The notes under the pieces were generated by a model that did no database searches, had not been told where the DNA came from, and worked only from the letters and a program-made list of their open reading frames with translations. From assembly GCF_000375425.1 (NCBI RefSeq), contig NZ_AQXG01000002.1, positions 513,712-577,711 of the forward strand: a stretch of 64,000 bases of DNA, written 5' to 3'. Position 1 is the first letter of the stretch. Each line of letters begins with the position of its first letter. This document shows positions 1 through 8,316 of the stretch, piece by piece. This DNA is from Gracilimonas tropica DSM 19535 (lineage in GTDB: Bacteria > Bacteroidota > Rhodothermia > Balneolales > Balneolaceae). Made by a program: the position numbers and the translations under genes.

Positions 1-864
1 ATTCCCAACGACATCAAGCTGGATAATGAAAACGATCAGATTCTCATTATCACCGGACCGAATATGGCGGGTAAGAGTATCATTTTGCGTCAAACGGGAC
101 TGATCGTCTTGCTGGCTCAGGTGGGAAGTTTTGTCCCGGCAAAATCGGCCAATATTGGATTGGTGGATAAGATCTTCACCAGAGTGGGCGCTTCCGATAA
201 TCTGGCTGCAGGAGAAAGTACCTTCTTGGTGGAGATGAACGAAGCCGCCAATATTTTGAATAACGCCACTCCCCGATCCTTGATTCTTTTGGATGAAGTC
301 GGTCGTGGTACTTCCACTTTTGATGGATTGAGTATCGCGTGGTCTTTGGCGGAATATTTGCACAATCACGCTCCCGTAGCTGCCAAAACATTGTTTGCCA
401 CCCACTATCATGAATTGAATGAGCTGGAGCAAATGTACGAGCGCACCAAAAACTACAACGTGCAGGTGAAAGAGCACGACGGAAAAGTAGTTTTTCTGCG
501 TAAATTAGTGGCAGGAGGAGCCGATCACAGTTACGGAATTCAGGTAGCTGATATGGCCGGATTACCACAGGTGGTGATCGAGCGAGCGAAGGAGATACTG
601 AAAAATCTGGAAAGCCACAGTCTCGATATCACCAACAAAAATGGTTCGATTGAGAAGGAAGCATCATCCAAAAAAGAAGCGACTAAAAATCTTTCAGAAA
701 AAGTAGAAAAGCAGCCGGAAACTTCCCAGATGTCTATGTTCCAGACTCATGTGGATCCGCGCATTGAAACCGTACTGAATAAACTCGAAGCGACTGATCC
801 TAACAGGATGACACCGATCGAGGCGCTGATGATGATCACGGAATTGAAGAAATTAGTCGATTGA
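1..864 (+). CDS. mutS: DNA mismatch repair ATPase MutS, C-terminal part (5' end outside window)
   Basis: The reading frame is open from base 1, so the gene starts upstream of the window. MutS recognises mismatched bases and uses its ABC-type ATPase to recruit MutL. The visible part is the ATPase domain: the Walker A motif GPNMAGKS (bases 58-81), the signature-loop region around [14 protein letters not shown], the Walker [13 protein letters not shown] (about 271-306), and the conserved FATHYHEL switch. After the domain comes a charged linker of lower complexity and then the C-terminal helix-loop-helix segment that usually mediates dimer/tetramer contacts. The internal ATG at 64 lies inside Walker A and is not the true start. 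The protein ends at TGA 862-864. The family match is certain; only about a third of a typical 850-880 residue MutS is present. Confidence 0.97.
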   Translation: MPNDIKLDNENDQILIITGPNMAGKSIILRQTGLIVLLAQVGSFVPAKSANIGLVDKIFTRVGASDNLAAGESTFLVEMNEAANILNNATPRSLILLDEVGRGTSTFDGLSIAWSLAEYLHNHAPVAAKTLFATHYHELNELEQMYERTKNYNVQVKEHDGKVVFLRKLVAGGADHSYGIQVADMAGLPQVVIERAKEILKNLESHSLDITNKNGSIEKEASSKKEATKNLSEKVEKQPETSQMSMFQTHVDPRIETVLNKLEATDPNRMTPIEALMMITELKKLVD

Positions 865-892
865 AGAAAATTGCTTTATTAAGCCAGTGAGA

Positions 893-1045
893 AAGTCCTC
901 CCTTGAGGGAGGTGCCGGAGTGAGTGAATACGAACTCGGAAGGAGGGTGTTTGTGGTAAAAGTATCAAGGCCTTGGCACCAACACCCCACGAAATTCAAA
1001 AAAGGAACAACTTTTTTGAATTGTTCTCCCCTCAAGGGAAGACTC
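893..1045. repeat. MITE/REP-like intergenic inverted-repeat element upstream of era
   Basis: Bases about 894-912 (AGTCCTCCCTTGAGGGAGG) and about 1026-1044 (CTCCCCTCAAGGGAAGACT) are near-perfect inverted repeats. A second inner pair lies around GGAGGGTGTTTGTGG (942-956) and the CCAACACCCC segment (about 979-988). The roughly 150-bp unit has no coding potential of its own and lies between mutS and the era start. It resembles the short palindromic, transposase-less elements scattered between genes in Bacteroidetes. An ORF caller would extend era or invent a small gene through it. As RNA it would fold into a long hairpin, so it could also affect read-through from mutS into era. Confidence 0.6.
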
Positions 1046-1074
1046 ATTACAATCCCAGATTATTCAGAAACTTT

Positions 1075-1965
1075 ATGCCAGAAACCAAAGCTCACAAATC
1101 CGGATACGTTGCCATCATAGGGAAGCCGAATGCGGGGAAATCTACGCTTATGAATTACATTTTGGGGGCTAAGATCTCCATCACCACGCACAAGGCGCAG
1201 ACGACCCGGCATCAAATCGTAGGCATCTTTTCGGATGAAGATACACAGATCATTTTCCTGGATACACCGGGCGTTATTTCTCCTAAATACGAACTGCAAA
1301 AGGCCATGATGAAAACGGTTGAGCGGGCCCGTAGTGATGCCGATGTAATTCTTTTCATCCACGATCCGATGGATAAGCATCCCACCGATGACGTGATCGA
1401 GCTCATCAAATCCATTAACAAGCCGGTGTATTTGGTGGTCAACAAAATGGACGTGGCCAATGAGGAAAAAGCGAGGGAGTCGGCTGAGGAAATTGAAGCA
1501 AAGCTGAAAATTCGTTCCACACATTACGTTTCTGCAACGGCGGGAACCGGAGTGAAGGAATTGATGGAAGATATACGAAGCAGTTTACTGCCCGGGCCTC
1601 CCTTCTACCCCAAAGAAGATCTGAGCGAACATCCGGTTCGGTTTTTTGTTTCCGAGCTGATCCGCGAGCAGATATTCCTGCAATTTCACCAGGAAATTCC
1701 GTATTCCTGTACCGTGGAAATTGCCTCTTACGATGCGGATGTTGACATCGATCGTATTCTTGCCGATATCATAGTAAATCAAAAATCACAAAAGGGAATG
1801 CTAATTGGGAAAGGAGGTTCGGCTATCAAAGAACTGGGGATTGAGGCGCGTAAATCCATCGAAGAATTTATTGGCAAGCAGGTGTATTTAGAGCTTCATG
1901 TTAAAGTCCGCGAGAAATGGAGAGAGAAAGAAAATTGGGTACGGAATCTGGGGTATGGGAAGTAG
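1075..1965 (+). CDS. era: GTPase Era, 16S rRNA maturation / 30S assembly factor
   Basis: Era is an essential GTPase that binds the 3' end of 16S rRNA and helps late 30S subunit assembly. The 296-residue product (start at 1075) shows the G1 motif GKPNAGKS at residues 16-23, a switch I region with TTRHQIVG, the G3 DTPG, the G4 NKMD, and a C-terminal type II KH RNA-binding domain with the GMLIGKGGSAIKELG loop near residues 242-256. It has the usual Era length of about 300 residues. An in-frame ATG at 973 would add 34 residues, but these are encoded by the upstream inverted-repeat element and have no family resemblance, so 1075 is preferred. There is no clear Shine-Dalgarno at 1075, which is common in this phylum. 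Confidence 0.96.
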   Translation: MPETKAHKSGYVAIIGKPNAGKSTLMNYILGAKISITTHKAQTTRHQIVGIFSDEDTQIIFLDTPGVISPKYELQKAMMKTVERARSDADVILFIHDPMDKHPTDDVIELIKSINKPVYLVVNKMDVANEEKARESAEEIEAKLKIRSTHYVSATAGTGVKELMEDIRSSLLPGPPFYPKEDLSEHPVRFFVSELIREQIFLQFHQEIPYSCTVEIASYDADVDIDRILADIIVNQKSQKGMLIGKGGSAIKELGIEARKSIEEFIGKQVYLELHVKVREKWREKENWVRNLGYGK

Positions 1966-2260
1966 TGGACTGGAAAGTGGATGACACGGATTAAGCGGGC
2001 TATCGCTTTTCGCTGATTGGTTATCGTGATGGTTTCATGCGCATTCCACTCTCATCTATTCTCTATTTAAAATTATTTATCAAGAGAAAATCTCCAGAAG
2101 ATAGAAGACGATCAGAGTTTGGAATCGATCCTGAAATCCAGCTTAAGTTCAAAAAAGAATAGCCATTTAAAATCCATGACCAACCGCAATATTAGCGTCA
2201 TATTCATTTCATCAAAAAAATAATTTGCACCATCCAAAATCTTGCCATAGCTTTTAAGCC
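1966..2260 (+). other. Non-coding stretch before the methionine leader
   Basis: I see no supportable gene between era and the leader peptide. Around 1981-2030 is a sequence beginning GACACGGATTAAGCGGG that resembles decayed copies of a dispersed intergenic repeat common in related genomes. The rest has stop codons in all frames. TAATTT at 2221-2226 could be a -10 element for the leader transcript, but no convincing -35 is visible, so I do not call a promoter. Confidence 0.4.
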
Positions 2261-2338
2261 ATGAAATTAAACGGACAAAATATCATAAGCTCTTCTGCAA
2301 TTATGTGTTGCATGTGTATGTGCATGGCGCAGACATAA
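2261..2338 (+). CDS. Cys/Met-rich 25-residue leader peptide of the methionine operon
   Basis: ATG at 2261 opens a 25-codon frame ending TAA at 2336-2338. Residues 15-22 read MCCMCMCM: four Cys and four Met codons within eight, a composition expected by chance only very rarely and typical of amino-acid-sensing leader peptides. The peptide has no other family features. It is followed immediately by an intrinsic terminator (2364-2398). The bases AAGGGCT at 2337-2343, overlapping the stop codon, are complementary to the terminator's 5' arm. The sequence therefore shows the parts of ribosome-mediated attenuation: stalling on Cys/Met codons would leave 2337-2343 free to pair and block the terminator, while completing translation would cover it. 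Downstream lie a SAM riboswitch and metY-metX-hom. That it is translated is inferred. No Shine-Dalgarno is seen. Confidence 0.72.
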   Translation: MKLNGQNIISSSAIMCCMCMCMAQT

Positions 2339-2398
2339 GGGCTAAGATATATTTAACATTTTCAAGCCCTTTTGAATGCAACTCAGAAGGGCTTTTTT
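2337..2398 (+). terminator. Attenuator: competing antiterminator and intrinsic terminator after the leader peptide
   Basis: The terminator stem pairs 2364-2375 (AAGCCCTTTTGA) with 2383-2394 (TCAGAAGGGCTT): 12 pairs including one G-U, with a 7-base loop and a U run at 2393-2398. The alternative helix pairs AAGGGCT (2337-2343), which overlaps the leader stop codon, with AGCCCTT (2365-2371). The two helices are mutually exclusive. A ribosome at the stop codon would cover 2337-2343 and favour termination. One stalled on the Cys/Met codons (2303-2326) would not reach that far and would favour the antiterminator. Geometry is read directly from the sequence; function is inferred. Confidence 0.75.
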
Positions 2399-2440
2399 GT
2401 TGATTTAATTTTCAATGTTCTTTTAACATACTGTTGCATT

Positions 2441-2578
2441 CTCATTACGAAAGGTGGAGGGATCAGGTCCTTTGAAGCCTTGGCAACCGTCTCCCGCACA
2501 TAGAAATTATGTCCGGGAGAGAAGGTGCTACATCCTGCCCCCTAATCATAAATTTTATGTGCGGGAGGAAAAGATGAG
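2441..2578 (+). promoter_or_regulatory. SAM-I (S-box) riboswitch
   Basis: The segment carries the S-box core in order: AAGGTGGAGGGATCAGG, then TTTGAAGCCTTGGCAACC, a P3 stem with CTCCCG and CGGGAG arms, AAGGTGCTACATCCTGCC, and a P4 with CCGCAC/GTGCGG-like arms. P1 can form between CTCAT (2441-2445) and ATGAG (2574-2578). The S-box binds S-adenosylmethionine and turns off methionine genes, and here it precedes metY-metX-hom. The released P1 3' strand AGATGA (2572-2577) can pair with TCATCT (2620-2625) in the loop of the following terminator, giving a plausible antiterminator. A small ORF running through this segment is a shadow. Confidence 0.93.
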
Positions 2579-2604
2579 TTCGATAAGCCCCGGTTTTGTA
2601 AGAA

Positions 2605-2645
2605 AAGCCTCTTTCGGATTCATCTCTGAAAGAGGCTTTTTTGTT
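2605..2645 (+). terminator. Expression-platform terminator of the SAM riboswitch
   Basis: AAGCCTCTTT (2605-2614) pairs with AAAGAGGCTT (2629-2638), followed by a T-rich tract (TTTTTTGTTTT). It lies 27 bases after riboswitch P1 and 81 bases before the metY start. It is expected to form when SAM is bound, stopping transcription before the operon. Confidence 0.9.
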
Positions 2646-2701
2646 TTGCAATGAAGTCTCACAGAGGAGAATCATCAGTCACGATTCAAACAAAACAATA
2701 A

Positions 2702-4054
<1,353 letters not shown>

Positions 4055-4073
4055 TTGTCCATCACTCAACTTG

Positions 4074-4108
4074 GGGACGGGGAATGATTCCTCGTCCCAT
4101 TTTATATT
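4074..4108 (+). terminator. Strong hairpin between metY and metX, possible partial terminator
   Basis: GGGACGGGGAA (4074-4084) pairs with TTCCTCGTCCC (4088-4098) around a three-base loop, 11 pairs with one G-U, followed by ATTTTATATT. The U tract is interrupted, so full termination is uncertain. It could reduce metX-hom relative to metY or protect the metY mRNA 3' end. Confidence 0.5.
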
Positions 4109-4119
4109 GAATAAGCATC

Positions 4120-5160
4120 ATGGACTCACTTAACAGGCATACATTCAAAGATTCTTTTATTACAGAATCAGGAGTTGAAATTCCACAACCCCGGATCGTC
4201 TGGCGAACTTGGGGAAAGCTCAATAAAGCCAAAGACAATGTGGTATTTATTTGTCATGCTCTCACCGGAAATCCCCATGCGGATGATTGGTTTGGAGGGT
4301 TGATCGGTTCTGGTAAATCCATTGATCCTGAAAAGCATTTTATCATTTGCCCGAATATTCTGGGAAGCTGCTATGGAACTACCGGTCCTGCATCCTTCAA
4401 CCCAAAGACGGGTAAAGCGTGGCAAGCAGAATTTCCTGAGATCACCATTCGGGATATTGTCCGGTTCAATCAAAAACTGCTTGATGAATTAGAAATCAAC
4501 AAAATTGAATTGGTGATTGGCGGATCACTGGGGGGAATGACGGCGCTGGAATTTGCGATCATGGATGAGCGAATTCAAAGAGCAGCCCTTTTTGCGATGG
4601 GCAAAGCGCATACTCCCTGGGCTATTGGAATCAGCGAAGCACAACGACTGGCTATTTCCGCAGATAAAAACTGGAATCATGGTTTTTATGATCAAGATCA
4701 ACCTCCGGCAAAAGGACTTGCAGCAGCAAGAGCAATGGCAATGATCACCTACCGAACTCCGGAGAATTATCAGCAAAAATTTGGGCGGGAAATTCACCCC
4801 GAAAAAGAAATTTTTCAAGTTGAATCGTATCTGAATTATCAAGGCAAAAAGCTGGTAGAACGATTTGACGCTAACGCTTACATCTCGCTTACCAAAGCTA
4901 TGGATAGTCATGATATATCTCGTGGACGAGGAACTTTTGAAGGGGTTTTAGGAGACCTCCGCAGGCCGGTTTTAATTGTCGGGTTTAACAGCGACAAGCT
5001 CTACCCGATAGAAGAACAACGCGAATTGGCAAAACTCATTCCAAGCAGTCACCTGGCAGAATTGGAATCTCCTTATGGGCACGATGCTTTTCTGATCGAA
5101 TTTGATCAGCTAAATATTGAATTACAAAAATTTTATCACTCACTCACCGAAGTACAATAA
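4120..5160 (+). CDS. metX: Homoserine O-acetyltransferase
   Basis: This alpha/beta-hydrolase-fold enzyme activates homoserine with acetyl-CoA, supplying the substrate of MetY. Of its 346 residues the recognisable parts are the WGKLN and HALTGNPHADDWF oxyanion region, the LGSCYGTTGP segment, the nucleophile elbow GGSLGGM with Ser136, a catalytic Asp in GFNSDKLYP, and the catalytic His in YGHDAFLIE near the C-terminus. Start ATG 4120 follows metY by 65 bases, and hom begins 4 bases after the stop. Acetyl versus succinyl specificity cannot be proven from sequence alone. MetX homology, rather than MetA, and the partner MetY support acetyl. Confidence 0.94.
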   Translation: MDSLNRHTFKDSFITESGVEIPQPRIVWRTWGKLNKAKDNVVFICHALTGNPHADDWFGGLIGSGKSIDPEKHFIICPNILGSCYGTTGPASFNPKTGKAWQAEFPEITIRDIVRFNQKLLDELEINKIELVIGGSLGGMTALEFAIMDERIQRAALFAMGKAHTPWAIGISEAQRLAISADKNWNHGFYDQDQPPAKGLAAARAMAMITYRTPENYQQKFGREIHPEKEIFQVESYLNYQGKKLVERFDANAYISLTKAMDSHDISRGRGTFEGVLGDLRRPVLIVGFNSDKLYPIEEQRELAKLIPSSHLAELESPYGHDAFLIEFDQLNIELQKFYHSLTEVQ

Positions 5161-5164
5161 ACCT

Positions 5165-6274
5165 ATGTCACTCTCACTCAAAAAATCATCTACGGAACCT
5201 CATACCGACTTTTCCATCAAGAATAAAAAACTGCATGTTTTTATAGCTGGGATTGGAGCTGTCGGGGGAACTTTAACGAAACTGATCAAAGGTCTGGATC
5301 ATCAGCAATTTGAGGTAAATATTATTGGCGTTTGCAACAGCAAATTTACCAAATGGCACCCCGATATTGATTACATCACAAACGGCAAAAAGCTTAAGGA
5401 AGGCGAACCTACTGACTGGAACTCCATTCCGGATGAACTGGTAGATCGAAACGAAGGTAATCTCATTTTTGTGGATGCCACAGGAAGCGAAGTCGTGGCA
5501 CATCAATATCAGCATTTGCTGAATCATGGCGTACATATTGCCACGCCCAGCAAGCGGGCAAATACTTTTGGACAGGATTATTTCGATCACCTTATAAAAG
5601 CCAATAATTCAGGTAAAGCACAATACCGATACGAAACCGCAGTAGGAGCCGGATTACCTGTCATAAGCACCATCAAAACTTTGCTCAACAGCGGTGACGA
5701 GATCACTGAAATATCTGGAGTGGCTTCAGGAACCATGACTTTCTTATTCACCCAGCTCCAAAACGGAATACCCTTCAGTGAAGCTGTTCGTAAAGCTAAG
5801 GAAGGCGGATATTCGGAACCGGATCCCCGCGATGATCTTTCCGGCGAAGATGTAGCCCGAAAATTTCTGATCCTCGCCCGTACCTGTGGATATACGTTTG
5901 AGCGAAATCAAATTCGGGTGGATACATTGGTTCCCGAAAAATTAATTTCTTATTCCATTGAAGACTTTCTCGAACATCTTCCCGATTACGACAGCCATTG
6001 GAAAAGCCGCAATGCTCAGGCTTTGGTCAACAACCGGAAGTTGCGATATGTGGGCAAATTCACCCCAGAAGGAATTGCCGTTGGTGTGGAAGAAGTGAAA
6101 GGTGATTCTCCGCTGGCCAATTTAAAAGGAACCGATAATCTTTTGCAGATTTACACCAAGCGTTATTCGGAATCTCCCATTGTAGTGCAAGGCCCCGGTG
6201 CGGGCCGCGATGTAACGGCTGCCGGCGTTTTAGGAGATATTATTGATATTGGAGGGTTTATAAAGGAGAATTAA
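5165..6274 (+). CDS. hom: Homoserine dehydrogenase
   Basis: The enzyme reduces aspartate semialdehyde to homoserine, the precursor used by MetX. The 369-residue product has an N-terminal Rossmann segment HVFIAGIGAVGGTL, the ATPSKRANTFGQ segment where the family's conserved lysine sits, the YETAVGAGLPVI motif, GVASGTMTFLF, and the catalytic SEPDPRDDLSGEDVARK block. No aspartokinase or ACT domain is attached; the sequence resembles the dehydrogenase half of ThrA/MetL. An in-frame ATG at 5117 would overlap metX by 44 bases and add 16 atypical residues, so 5165 (4 bases after the metX stop) is chosen. Dedicated placement in the met operon suggests a homoserine supply tied to methionine demand. 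Confidence 0.94.
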   Translation: MSLSLKKSSTEPHTDFSIKNKKLHVFIAGIGAVGGTLTKLIKGLDHQQFEVNIIGVCNSKFTKWHPDIDYITNGKKLKEGEPTDWNSIPDELVDRNEGNLIFVDATGSEVVAHQYQHLLNHGVHIATPSKRANTFGQDYFDHLIKANNSGKAQYRYETAVGAGLPVISTIKTLLNSGDEITEISGVASGTMTFLFTQLQNGIPFSEAVRKAKEGGYSEPDPRDDLSGEDVARKFLILARTCGYTFERNQIRVDTLVPEKLISYSIEDFLEHLPDYDSHWKSRNAQALVNNRKLRYVGKFTPEGIAVGVEEVKGDSPLANLKGTDNLLQIYTKRYSESPIVVQGPGAGRDVTAAGVLGDIIDIGGFIKEN

Positions 6275-6299
6275 AAATTTAAGATTCAAAATTTTTAAT
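6270..6299. repeat. AT-rich perfect inverted repeat overlapping the hom stop codon
   Basis: ATTAAAAATT (6270-6279) and AATTTTTAAT (6290-6299) form a perfect 10-bp inverted repeat with a 10-base spacer. It lacks the GC stem of a classic terminator but sits exactly at the end of the met operon. Similar AT-rich palindromes occur between genes in this phylum. Function is not clear. Confidence 0.45.
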
Positions 6300-6377
6300 A
6301 TCCTCTGTGGATTTTGCATATCTCTTTTTTTGAAACGACATTCCTCAAAATAATTCGATTTTATGGAACTGTAACCT

Positions 6378-7514
6378 ATGAGATATATCGCCCTTTTCTT
6401 CATTGCCATCCTTTCCTTTCAAACTATTGATGCCCAGGAACGACAACGGCCTCGTGAACTCGGTATCACACCGGGAATTTTGACGCCGGGATCTTTGAAC
6501 GCCATCACTGATGTGGAAGGAGTGAAAGTTGGTCACCGAACGATTATCGAAGGTAAAAATATCCGAACCGGGGTCACGGTGATTTTGCCTCATGATGGAG
6601 ACCTTTTCAAATCCCGGGTTCCGGCGGCAGTTTATGTGGGAAATGGTTTTGGGAAAGCCCTTGGGTTTACACAGGTCCAGGAACTGGGTGAAATTGAAAC
6701 ACCGATTGGACTAACAAACACGCTTAGCATACATACCGTAGCAAATGGAATTACAGATTATGTTCTGCGTCAGCCTGGAAATGAAAACGTGCGATCCGTA
6801 AATCCCGTGGTTGGAGAAACCAATGACGGCTGGCTGAATGACATCCGCGGACGACATGTAACCATGCAGCATGTGTTTGATGCCCTCGAAGATGCCAAAG
6901 GCGGTCCGGTTGAAGAAGGGAGTGTGGGCGCCGGAACCGGAACTTCGGCCCTGGGATATAAAGGCGGGATTGGAACTTCATCCCGAAAACTTCCGGAAAC
7001 ATTAGGTGGATATACTGTAGGGGTTTTGGTGCAATCCAATTTTGGAGGTGTACTTTCCATTGACGGAGCTCCTGTGGGAGATGAGCTCGATAATCACTAT
7101 TTGTCGGGTCAGGTGCCTTATAATGTAGACGGTTCTATCATGATCGTTGTTGCTACAGATGCCCCGCTCCTTTCCCGTAATTTAGAGCGACTCGCAAAAC
7201 GTGCTTTTCTGGGAATTTCGCGAGTCGGTGGATTTGCCAGCAACGGCAGCGGCGATTATGTGATTGCTTTTTCTACTTCGGAAGAGGTGCGCATCGATGC
7301 CAAAAAATCCGGTTCAACCCAAACCTATACCGAGCTGAATAACTCAGCCACCACGCCTCTTTTTCTTGCAGCAGTCGAAGCCACTGAAGAAGCAATTCTC
7401 AATTCCTTATTTATGGCGACAACGATAACAGGTGATCGCGGTCATACCCAGGAGGCGCTTCCCATTCCTAAAGTCTTGGAAATAATGGAAAAGTATAATC
7501 TCTTAGAACAGTAG
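6378..7514 (+). CDS. Secreted S58/P1-family aminopeptidase (DmpA/BapA-like)
   Basis: The protein belongs to the DmpA/BapA group of N-terminal nucleophile hydrolases, which release N-terminal D-, L- or beta-amino acids from peptides. It has 378 residues. A Sec signal peptide is visible (RYIALFFIAILSFQTIDAQ, cleavage after about residue 20), so it should act in the periplasm. The mature N-terminus reads RELGITPGILTPGSLNAI and VEGVKVGH, typical of the family. The autocleavage site and nucleophile are at G290-S291 within ASNGSGDYVIAFS. Self-processing would yield an alpha subunit of about 270 and a beta subunit of about 88 residues. It stands alone, 103 bases after hom. Substrate preference is not predictable. 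Confidence 0.9.
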   Translation: MRYIALFFIAILSFQTIDAQERQRPRELGITPGILTPGSLNAITDVEGVKVGHRTIIEGKNIRTGVTVILPHDGDLFKSRVPAAVYVGNGFGKALGFTQVQELGEIETPIGLTNTLSIHTVANGITDYVLRQPGNENVRSVNPVVGETNDGWLNDIRGRHVTMQHVFDALEDAKGGPVEEGSVGAGTGTSALGYKGGIGTSSRKLPETLGGYTVGVLVQSNFGGVLSIDGAPVGDELDNHYLSGQVPYNVDGSIMIVVATDAPLLSRNLERLAKRAFLGISRVGGFASNGSGDYVIAFSTSEEVRIDAKKSGSTQTYTELNNSATTPLFLAAVEATEEAILNSLFMATTITGDRGHTQEALPIPKVLEIMEKYNLLEQ

Positions 7515-7540
7515 TGTTGAAACCCAAAAATTAGTTCACT

Positions 7541-7577
7541 TGGGATGGTCTCCCACAAACTCTCCCACTCTCTCCCA
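7541..7577 (-). promoter_or_regulatory. Upstream array of MraZ-like boxes in inverse orientation
   Basis: TCCCA occurs at 7551-7555, 7563-7567 and 7573-7577 (TGGGA on the minus strand, steps of 12 and 10 bp), with one plus-strand TGGGA at 7541-7545. MraZ binds direct TGGGN repeats at about 10-bp period. This array mirrors the operator at 7772-7796 about 200 bp away. It could be an auxiliary site allowing looping, or a chance C-rich tract just after the peptidase gene. Confidence 0.45.
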
Positions 7578-7740
7578 CAACTACCATTTTTGGCTAATTT
7601 TCCCGCACTAAAATTTACCTGTTTCACTTTTAGCTTCATTTTGGAGCTATATATATAAGATATGTTTGTGATCTTAAAAACAAGCCTCATTACTTAAAAA
7701 ACCCAATTACACACACTTTACACTTTCTTATGGCAAACTC

Positions 7741-7770
7741 TTGACACGTAGTGGTACTTTAGGGTACATT
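7741..7770 (+). promoter_or_regulatory. Candidate sigma70-type promoter of the dcw cluster
   Basis: TTGACA at 7741-7746 is a perfect -35 hexamer, followed after 18 bases by TACATT at 7765-7770. The predicted start point falls within the MraZ operator that begins at 7772, a logical arrangement for repression. An alternative Bacteroidetes-type element, TTTTG at 7639-7643 with TATGTTTG at 7661-7668 (TAnnTTTG consensus), lies further upstream and may be a second promoter. Confidence 0.55.
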
Positions 7771-7771
7771 G

Positions 7772-7796
7772 TGGGGTGAAGTGGGAGATAGTGGGG
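7772..7796 (+). promoter_or_regulatory. MraZ operator: three TGGGN boxes with 10-bp period
   Basis: TGGGG (7772-7776), TGGGA (7782-7786) and TGGGG (7792-7796) are direct repeats separated by 5-bp spacers. This matches the established MraZ recognition pattern upstream of mraZ in other bacteria. It sits 51 bp before the mraZ start and overlaps the likely transcription start, implying autorepression of the division/cell-wall operon. Confidence 0.85.
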
Positions 7797-7847
7797 ACTT
7801 CTATCTTTTCATGTACATTAGCAATCTAATAAACACGCAGGGATATC

Positions 7848-8315
7848 GTGCCAAGTTTTAAAGGACAATATGAGCATAGTATAGATGCCAAAGGCCGCGT
7901 TGCCTTCCCTGCCAAGTTACGCAAATCTTTAAGTCCTGATGCGCAGGAACGCTTCACTATCGTGCGCGGACAAGAACCTTGTCTTTATTTATATCCCGAA
8001 GATGAGTGGCAAAATGTTGAAAGGAAACTTTCTCAGATCAACAACTTCACTAAAAAAGGTCGACTTGCTAAACGAAATTTCCTGCGTTATGCCGAAGACC
8101 TGTCCCTCGACAAGCAAAACCGTATTGCTCTGCCATCAGACCTTACTGAGTATGCTGAGATAAACGGAAAAGCCGTTTTTCTTGGTATGGGAGAATACAT
8201 AGAGGTATGGGATCCGGATAAACTGGCTGAGGCCGATGCCGCTCTCGATGACGATGCTTTTGAAGAGATATTTGAACAAGTAATGGGCGATGAACCGGAA
8301 ATCAATGGTGACTGA
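7848..8315 (+). CDS. mraZ: Transcriptional regulator MraZ
   Basis: MraZ is a ring-forming, SpoVT/AbrB-like DNA-binding protein that represses its own division and cell-wall operon. The 155-residue product contains the two tandem SpoVT-AbrB units: the first with SIDAKGRVAFPAKLR near residues 11-25, the second with SLDKQNRIALPSDL near residues 87-100, each carrying the DxxxR core. The start is GTG at 7848, giving the typical opening PSFKGQYEHSIDAKGR. The C-terminal tail is acidic. It is the first gene of the dcw cluster and is preceded by a canonical MraZ box array. Its stop at 8313-8315 abuts the rsmH start. Confidence 0.96.
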   Translation: MPSFKGQYEHSIDAKGRVAFPAKLRKSLSPDAQERFTIVRGQEPCLYLYPEDEWQNVERKLSQINNFTKKGRLAKRNFLRYAEDLSLDKQNRIALPSDLTEYAEINGKAVFLGMGEYIEVWDPDKLAEADAALDDDAFEEIFEQVMGDEPEINGD

Positions 8316-8316
8316 T

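Noticed and set aside
887..1120. Small frame upstream of and overlapping era
   Set aside because: It is encoded by the inverted-repeat element and overlaps era out of frame; no protein family pattern.
2221..2227. Promoter for the leader transcript
   Set aside because: TAATTT could be a -10, but there is no matching -35 or Bacteroidetes-type TAnnTTTG element at proper spacing, so it was not called.
2454..2675. Short frames on both strands across the methionine leader
   Set aside because: They run through the S-box riboswitch and its terminator, whose RNA conservation explains the sequence.
5117..5164. Upstream ATG extending hom by 16 residues
   Set aside because: It would overlap metX by 44 bases with residues unlike the family; ATG 5165 begins four bases after the metX stop.
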